Shown here one piece after another: positions 51,803 through 61,400 of a stretch of 64,000 nucleotides of DNA (position 1 is its first letter; each line of letters begins with the position of its first letter). The position numbers and the translations under genes are program-made. Source of the DNA: Leguminivora glycinivorella (taxonomy: Eukaryota; Arthropoda; Insecta; Lepidoptera; Tortricidae); the NCBI RefSeq assembly GCF_023078275.1, contig NC_062990.1, positions 13,841,549-13,905,548 of the forward strand. Reading direction: 5' to 3'. The notes beneath the pieces were generated by a model, which made no database searches, was not told where the DNA came from, and saw only the letters and a program-made list of their open reading frames with translations.

Positions 51803-51881
51803 GATATTTTAATAAAAAGGTACTTATTGCAATAAAAGGGATCCTTCAAACAGATAATGCTGCTTCCACACTGGGTTGTTA

Positions 51882-52118
51882 TCCATACTAATATTATAAA
51901 CGGGAAAGTGTGTGTCTGTTTGTCCGTCTTTCACGGCTAAACGGAACGACGAATTGACGTGATTTTTAAAGTAGAGATAGTTGGAAGGATAGAGAGTGAC
52001 ATAGGCTACTTTTTGTCTCTTACCAATCCCCGACTTCCCTAGAATGGGAGTGGAAGTTTGTATGGAGTATTCAGCTCTCTTCGAATTTTACGCGAGCGAA
52101 GCCACGGGCAAAAGCTAG
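51882..52118 (+). mobile_element. Non-autonomous Helitron (Lep1-like), copy 4
   Basis: TCCATACTAATATTATAAAC start, GCGAGCGAAGCCACGGGC hairpin, AAAAGCTAG end. Confidence 0.85.
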
Positions 52119-52279
52119 TCAATGTTATATATAACTCGCTGTCCTTGTCACACCATTTATAACATTTTTAAACCCAGTGTGGGCGCACCATAATGCCAAA
52201 TTTTTCGCAAAAATCTAAATTAAAATCATCATCATTGTCACAACTGGCAAATATAGAAATTATATCTAAAAATCACATA

Positions 52280-52419
52280 CTATATGAGCCCATGTCTCTT
52301 CTTGTATTCTTCGAGGTTGAGCGATCGTTTAGGACCGCTCTCTTTGACTTTCGCTGTGACCGCTGGCTTTGGTGTTACATTTGAACTGACTTCTGGAACA
52401 AAATGGTTCATGTCAATAT
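52280..52419 (-). CDS. Rtf1: RTF1 last exon with stop
   Basis: Ends PKRSLNLEEYKKRHGLI then TAG at 52282-52280. The acceptor may be at 52420 (GTACAG) or 52426 (ACCAG); both keep phase. A SINE begins at 52427, touching the acceptor. Confidence 0.94.
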
Positions 52420-55400
52420 CTGTACCTGGTGGCCTAACGGTAAGAGCGTCCGACTTTCAATCCGGAGGTCGCGGGTTCGAACCCCGGCTCGTACCAATGA
52501 GTTTCTCGGAACTTATGTGCGAAATGTCTTAGTCGCTATTCAGTGAAGGAAAACATCGTGACGAAACCAGACTAATTCCAATAAGACCTAGTTACCCTTT
52601 GGGTTGGTCAGATGGCAGTCGCTTTCGTAAAACTAGTGCCAACAAATCTTGGGATTAAGAGTTTTGAATGATTCACGGTTATTTTCATTAGACTTATATT
52701 GACCGGGATATAGACCGTGATTACCTTTTTGATTTTTTGATTTTTGTCGAGCTCCCGATATTTCGACGCAGTTGCATGCATCATGATCACGGAAAACTGA
52801 CGAAGGCGGGTGGATGTTAAAGTTGTATAGACACCACCACCAGTTGAGAGTTGTAGAGTGTTGATGAAGTTGTTGTTGTGTAGTTGTAGATTGTGGTCAA
52901 TATAAGTCTAATAAAATCTTCGTGGCAAATGCCGGGATAACGCAAGGACGATGATGATAGATGTAGTGCGAAAAGCTGTCCCTTCGTATTTTTCCGGAAA
53001 CGTTCGTATTTGTACTAGTTTAAGCAGTGTCAGTACATCTTGTACTGAGACTGACTGAAATAGCATGACATGATCGATTCCGTCAAAATACGAAAGAACA
53101 GCTTTTCGCATAGTCATAGTCATTTATTCATTTAACAATATACATTGTGTTTGAATATTACATACAATTAATAATATTACAATTACAATATAACTAAATA
53201 TCTACAAATTAAAAAAAAATACTAAATACTACAAAAAAATACTATACACTACATCTAACGTTCGATTCATCACAGCGAGGGCGTAAATTGAATCCTGAGC
53301 GTAGCGAGGGATTTTAACAGAATCTTGAACGAAGGAAGGGCTTCAAGTGCTAACGCCCAAGGTGGAAATAATTTAGATGTGACACATACTTCTTTTCCCA
53401 TCACTTATGAGGAAATCCCAAATTATGAATTATCGCTGTTGTAAAAATATTACGCACTTAATCGACACATTTTGTTTATCCATACTAATATTATAAATGG
53501 GAAAGTGTGTGTGTCTGTTTTTTTGTCCGTCTCCGCAAACCGGCTCGGCAAGGCTACTTTTTGAATTGAAGCATTTTAAGGGGGGGGGGGGTATAAGCAT
53601 TCCGAATCTTCGAATTTAACGCGAGCGAAGACGATAGTTGCTACTTTATACTTTTATGACCCCGCATCCCTATAATGGGGGATGTAAAACGGTCACCGTA
53701 ACCTATGGAAGCCTGCAACTCAAACAGTTCGTATGAAGCATTCCGCAATCTTCGAATTTAACGCGAGCGAAGCCGCGGAAAAAAGCTAGTTGATTATAAT
53801 TATACTTTTATATACTACGTCGGTGGCAAACAAGCATACGGGCCGCCTGATGTAAAACGGTCACCGTAACCTATGGAAGCCTGCAACTCAAACAGTGTCA
53901 CATGCGCGTTGCCACCCCATTAGAAACTTGTACATTCCCTTTTGCTGCGTTAAGTACACAGCAAAAGGGTACTAAATACTATTTTTTTGTCAACCCAACG
54001 GAGTGGCAGCTGACTAATCAGAAGTGTACTTACTGCTACCGACGCCGACGGGGAGGTCCAAATCGATGCTGATGTCGAAATCGTGTAGCGAGTACATGCT
54101 TGCGTTGTCTGTTGACTGCGATTTCGGCTTTTCTGATTCTGGGTTATGCTGAAAATAAGTTTTTTTTAGATTAGATTTCTTTATTTCATGGTAAAAATTA
54201 CACTATAAATTTGCTACATGTCAAAATTATGTTTATCTTCTCATCATGATCGTCCAAAAATAAATAAATATAAATAAATAAATAAATATTATAGGACATT
54301 CTTACACAGATTGACTGAGGCCCACGGTAAGCTCAAGAAGGCTTGTGTTGTGGGTACTCAGAAACGATATATATAATATATAAATTTATATACGTAGAAA
54401 ACATCCATGACTCAGGAACAAATATCTGTGCTCATCACACAAATAAATGCCCTTACCGGGATTCGAACCCGGGACCGCGGCGCAGCAGGCAGGGTCACTA
54501 CCGACTGCGCCAGACCGGTCGTCAAAAAATGCATAATAAATTCTAAATAAAAATTATCATGTCTCCCATTAAGGCTCGTTTACACAGAAAGAAAATACAC
54601 ATGCCAAGCTAAATAAAATTAAGTTACAATATCATAAAATTATCACAAAGCAAGAAAATATTATATAACAGAGAAAAATATCATAATGTCATCGGTCATT
54701 AAAAATTAAAATTCATGTACTCGTTTACAGAGTACAGGGGGTTATATAACAAAAGGTTTCTCAATTTGCGCTTAAGATTTCGTACTTTAGAAAAAAACAT
54801 GATCCAGAAAAAAAACTGTTTTTTTTCGCAAACCCAGAAAAAAAACCGTTTTTTGCAACCCTAGGCCAAGAAGCTAACGGCCAAGCTGTCTTTGGCCATG
54901 CTTCGTCACATAAAAAAGATAAAAAAAAAAGGTTGTTTGAAAGATAGTATGGCAATAATTACTTATGAAATCCACAAGGTCGTTTCACTATTGTCTTGCA
55001 GAAACTTTTTTCGCATATATTTGATTCGAATATTTCTTGGCAGAAGTCACGTTTGGCAGACGCAGAATATGCTTTGGCATAAATCATTTCGCAGATGTTT
55101 GTAATACCGAATCGTCTGTCGTCCTAATGTTGATGAGCATAATAGTCTTCTAGTCGAACAATACTTTCGTAGATAATATTTTTGCATAAATATTTAGGCG
55201 GCATTTTTTTTTTTCATTTTCATTTGCGTGACGAGCTCAGATATTTGTTCCTGAGTCATGGATGTTTTCTGTGTATATATGTATGTATGTATCTATAAAA
55301 GTAAGTATATCGTCGCCTAGCACCAATAGTACAAGCTTTGCTTATAGGGTTGTAAATAGAAAAAAAACCAAATGTTTTTTTTCAGATGCTGCGTGTAGTT

Positions 55401-58400
55401 TCAGCAAAGACCTATATAACTTCGTATAGACAGATAAAGTCTAAGAAAAAAAAAAACATACGTACCCCAAAACCATACAGAAAAAAGGTACCCCAAAACC
55501 ATACAGGTGAGCTAGATGGCGATACACCTTTGGGGTACGCTCGGCTAGATGGCGCTAATATTAATATTTGACATTTTAAAACATATCAAGCTAAGAATAT
55601 GGGCCAAATTGTCAAAACTGAGGTTCAAAAGTTTTAAGCCTGTGTCAAGAGATGGCAGTCTATGCACTGTGATTACACATTTTACTTTGACAGTAACTCT
55701 CTTTAATACTTGATCCTCTTTGGTTTGAGGCTAGGTTGATATGTGTAAGGTGTCCCCCAATATTTTAATTAAAAAAAAATATAGGACATTACACAGATTG
55801 ACTGAGTCCCACGGTAAGCCCAAGAAGGCTTGTGTTGTGGGTACTCAGACAACGATTTACATAATATACAAATACTTATATACATAGAAAACATCCATGA
55901 CTCAGGAACAAATATCTGTGCTCATCACACAAATAAATGCCCTTACCGGGATTCGAACCCGGGACCGCGACTTAGCAGGCAGGGTCACTACGCGTAAAAT
56001 GTGTAATCTGCATAGACTGCCAGATCGGTCGATCGTTTATTTTATGTTATTAATATTAGCGTTACTTCGCCAATCTTTTTTCTCGTTCTTGCCTCTCCGA
56101 AGTTATATAGGTCTCGCCGCTTTTTCCTCTTCCGCTTTTTGTTTCATCTCCTCCGCAGCCGCTTCCTCGTTTCTCATCATTTCCTGGAAATCCATACTAA
56201 TATTATAAATGGGAAAATGTGTGTCTGTTTGTTTGTCCGTCTTTCACGGCAAAACGGAGCGACGAATTGACGTGATTTTTTAAGTGGAGTTAGTTGAAGG
56301 GATGGAGAGTGACTTATACAAGTTATAGCATATAAGGCTACTTTTTGTCTCTTTCTAACGCGAGCCTCCGCGGGCTAAAGCTAATTCATTATATTTCACG
56401 CTGAAAATTTAAGCATATTTCCTATACAACATTTTACTGTACAGTTTAATAATTAACAAATATAAAAAACAAATACCCCTCACTAAAGCGAGGAAAGTAC
56501 AACGCAAAATAGTACATTACAATAAAAGTGCCTAAAAACGGAAGTTCCAAAACGAGTAGGGATCATCCACATATTACGTTACACCAAATTTCAGGTTTTT
56601 GGACCCCTCCCCCCTCCTATGTCACGCTTTTTTGTATCCCTTTAACAGGGATTGTCACATTTAGTATGACCCCCCCTCCCCCTTACACTGTGACGTAATA
56701 TATGGATGACGCCGTAGCGATAAATTAAAACACGACCGAAGGGAATGTTTTAAATCGACACGTGTTACGAAAAAACTAGTGCGAGAAGTGGTTCATTATA
56801 TGTCAGGTCGAAACTTCGGAGGCTCATCTGTACTGAAAAACGTCGTACGATACACGTGCGAAAAGGTAATTCGTAACTCGTGTCGATTTAAAACACTGCT
56901 TTCGGTCGTGTTTTAATTTATCGCCACTCGTTTCGAACTTCCTTTTTTAGGCACTTGTATCGTAATGTACTATTATCACTGCTTCCAGAGTAGTTTTACA
57001 GGTGGTAACTCATCTTCATCACTAGATTCACCCACTTTATATCAAGGTCAAAGCTATATTCAAGGTCAAATTACTTTATCGACTATTGGATAAAAATGCG
57101 TTTTTACCCGCTGGCATTAAAGGATAAAACACGTATCGAGCTAGTGAGGGGAAAATGTTAATTAAACATACATTTTTGATATCATATTACTCATATTAGT
57201 TAGTGTGTTGAAGCGCTGGTGGCCTAGCGGTAAGAGCGTGCGACTTTCGATCCGGAGGTCGCGGGTTCGAACCCCGGCTCGTACCAATGAGTTTTTTGGA
57301 ACTTATGTGCGAAATGTCATTTGATATTTGCCAGTCGCTTTTCGGTGAAGGAAAACATCGTGAGGAAACCGGACTAATTCCAATAAGGCTTAGTTACCCT
57401 TCGGGTTGGAAGGTCAGATGGCAGTCGCTTTCGTAAAACTCCAAATCTTGGAATTAGTTGTCAGAGCGGACCCCAGGCTCCCATGAGCCGTGGCAAATGC
57501 CGGGATAACGCAAGGAGGATGATGATTAGTTAGTGTTAGTGAATTGAAAACACGAGAACTCAGTGTTGAAAAAATGTTGTACCTGTGCTCTGCCTCCCTG
57601 GTGAGATTTGAAGTTCATGACAGGTTTCGTGTGCCGCCTGGTGAAAGGATCGTCTGTTTTCTTGCCTTTCATTGCTTTTACCTGTAAATAAATAAAAACA
57701 AGATTTAAAATAGCATTTTTAGATGTAATATAGATTTATTTCTTCATAAGATGTGATGGCAGGATGTTCTAGACATTATATGACCAAACTTTGTAATGGC
57801 ATTTGGAGCTGTTTAGCTTTTTATTTTCGAAGTTAAGGGTAGCCGTCTCCTCCCGCGTGTGTCGTGGAAGTCGACTGTGGGATACGAGTTCAATTGTATG
57901 GGTGACGAGCTAGAAACCTATGACTGTAAGTGCGTTGTCACACTATCCGATGGATGTCGGACCGATATCCCATACATTACAGGCGCCATCTTGGATTTTT
58001 TCCATTGAAATCCTTCGACATCCGATATCGGATCGGATAATGTGAAAACAGAGTAATATCACAATTTTGTTTTCTCCTAGCCCCGTAACACTTTCGCAAC
58101 CGAGCATTTCTTTTTTTTTGCCTTTTTGTTTATATTGATTTTTTTAGGGAATTTTAGGTCAATTGTGCTCAGAATCACGAGTACTTTCAATCTCACTGCA
58201 CTGTAAGACAAAAAGTGTCCCAGAATTTCCATACATTTTTGTTACTTTCCTCTTTTGTTACCCCATACAACATGTACGGAAAATTGTAACGAAATAAGAA
58301 AAAATCGTATGGGAGAATTTTTTTAACTACTAGGATTGAAAAAAATAGCATAATTTTTTTCAAAAATATCACATTTCATAAAAGTGGCGAAAAAAAATGC

Positions 58401-61400
58401 TCAACCGAGAAGGTGCCTGGTGCCCCACTCGTGAACTTTGCTCGGATGGCAGAGAACTCGCTGGGCGGGTTCTCGCCATACAAGCGTGCCGTTGTAAATT
58501 ACGACCCGTTTCTGACGTAGTGCGCCATTTTTTGTCTTGGCATAGATTAAATATAAGATCATACCATTCCATACATTAAAATGCGACCGAATAAGAACGC
58601 GCATACACTACACCGCACATAGATGCCGCCACAAAAAAGCCTGCCATCGATTATTTGTAGATTGGCGTTAAGTGTCACTTTCGAGCCATAAATCTATGTC
58701 AAAAAGTGACACTTAACGCGATCTACAAGTATAATCGAAAGCTACAAGACATTTTTTTTGTGGCGCCATCTATGTGTGGTGTATGCGCGTTCTTAGACGG
58801 TCGCATTTTAATGTATGGGATGGTATCTTCTTATATTTAATCTATGGTCTGGGATTGAATGAGTTATTTCCTAAGTGGCACTGAAACTTGAGTAGTAGTA
58901 GTAAAACACTTTATTGTACCAGAAAATAATACAACACACAGGAAAAAAGAGCCTTTTGGTAATCAAGCGTGAGTTTATGTATGTATTTTAGGCCTCACAT
59001 CGTTATTACTACTTTTTACCTTGTGCAACTTTTTGTCCTATTTTATCTATTGATGTTTGATGTGTTTTATCCTACTTTATTAATTGATTTGTACTTACTG
59101 ATGTTTTGCCTGAATAAATGAGTTCTATTCTATTCTAGTTATTTTTACTGACCTCTTCCATAATAGCTTTCTCCGCTGATTCCACGTTCATTTTCCTGTT
59201 CCTATTATTGATATACGATATGCTCTGTATAGAGGATGTTCTAGTTTTGTCGAGGTGGTTCGCTCGTTCTTCTCTTTTATGAATTTTACGAGAATGTCGC
59301 TTACGAAATGTATACGCTTATAAGACTGTAGTCTTATATACGTAAAACTACTGTTAATTGTAAAGTTTAAGAGACAAAAATGCCTATTTTTAACCCCCGA
59401 CGCAAAACCGACGGGGTGACATAAGATTTACGTGTATGTCTGTCTGTGGCATAGTAGCTTTCGAACTGATTTAGATTGTTTTTTTTTTGTTTGAAAGCTG
59501 AATTAGTCGGGAGTGTTCTTAGCCATGTTTGTTGAAAATCAGTGCCCTATGTCGGAGTTTTTTCAAAATTTAAATTTTGTATGTATGTATGTATGTATAA
59601 ACTCTTTATTGTACAAAACACAAATATGACACAGGATAGACAGTACAAAGGCGAACTTATCCCTTTAAGGGATTTCTTCCAGCTAACCTTTTTTGTGTGG
59701 TTATTCTAGTTATTTTCACTAACCTCTTCCATAATAGCTTTCTCCGCTGATTCCACGTTCATTTTCCTGTTCCTATTATTGATGTACGATATGCTCTGTA
59801 TGGACGATGTTCTAGTTTTGTCGAGGTGGTTCGCTCGTTCTTCTAACTCTTGTATTTTGGCGTTTAGATCGAATACTGTTTCATCGTCGCCCCTGTTAAA
59901 CAAACATTAAGATAAGTTTAAGATTTGTACCTTCAATATTTTATAGAAATGGGTCAGGGGGTTACCCTCATGTGGCAGAATAATTTTACTCCGAAACACA
60001 CTTCGCATAACATGTTTCGCAGAAACACTTTCGGTCGAATGGTAATTTTGCAGAAAACTTAGTTGGTATTATTACTACCACGCATAAGGTACATTTGGCA
60101 GAATATTGTTTTACAGAACATTACTTTGGTCGACTTTGGTTTAGCAACTTTAGCATAATTGTATGTACCATAATAATCTTATAGCATAATATTACATTAG
60201 CAGAATTATTACTCGCTATCAGAAAAGAAAAACTGCCCCAGAGTCACCGTTAGGTACGACGACGACCGAAGCGAGGAGGAGTGTTAGTAGTTAGTGTATC
60301 TTGCATCCCCAACACATCCAACTTGCTATCAAATTAGAACTTTATGCCGGGTTACCCTCATCTGGCAGAATAATCTCTAAACTAAAGATAAAAAAATAGG
60401 AATTGTTTACCGCATCTCTTTGTTTGACATAATGATCGATAGTCATAATGTTAATGAATTAATGATTGCCAGAGTATCATTAGTCATACAGAGCTGGACA
60501 AAATGCATCATACACCGACATATAAAATAAACTTTCGGGCAAATCTTGATTCCCATTTTGTAGCCGGTTACATTATGGGGCCAGAGTAGTACCATTTGGT
60601 AACTAAGTTTTGTAACTGGCTACATAACGGGAATACAAAATTCCCTGTTTGTAGCTGGTTTTGTATTGGGCCAGAGTTATTGATCGGAGTTTCTACCAAG
60701 TCGAAGCTAGGACGGTGTACATACGGACAGACGGACAGAGCGAAACTATAAGGGTTCCTAGTCAACTTAGTTGACCACGGAACCCTAAAAAATTACTCAA
60801 TGTTAGCATTATTCGAATAAATTATGTGTGCATGATTGTAAGAAAATCCCATTTTGTAACCAGTTACAATACGGGATATTTTTTCCCGTTTGGAAGCTGG
60901 TTACCAACCATGGCTACGAATCGGTAATGATTTAGTCTCATTTTGTAACCAGTTACAAAACGGGATTCTTTTTCCCGTTTCGAAGCCAGTTACCAAACGT
61001 AGTTACAAATCGGTAATGGGAAAGTCCCAATTTGAATTAGATAGATAGATATATAGTGTTTATTGGTAAAAAATAATATTTTACACGTCAATAATGAATT
61101 TCTAGTATTTACTAAAAAACTTTAAATTGTTATTACATTTGGTATTTATTATTTGTTATATAAAGAAAATTCTGTTAAATTTATAAGTCTAAATATTTGT
61201 AAAAATTTGTAGAAAATGAAATTTATAACATTAGTTTACATTTTAGTTGTTCCCTGTGAGGAATTCGTCGATAGTATAGTAAGTTTTTTCTAAGAGTAGC
61301 ATTTTTAAATTACGCTTAAATATTTGGTCACTGGCAGAATCGATTTGATTTGGGTAGTGAGTTATATAACTTGGGTCCCATGACACCGAGCGACTTTCCA

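Noticed and set aside
57214..57290. Functional tRNA gene
   Set aside because: A and B boxes and CCA are present but the anticodon arm does not pair and the sequence continues into a SINE body with target-site duplications.
58369..58604. Three overlapping 60-67 codon frames on both strands
   Set aside because: They fall on a MITE and the arm of a large palindrome; no codon bias or family match.
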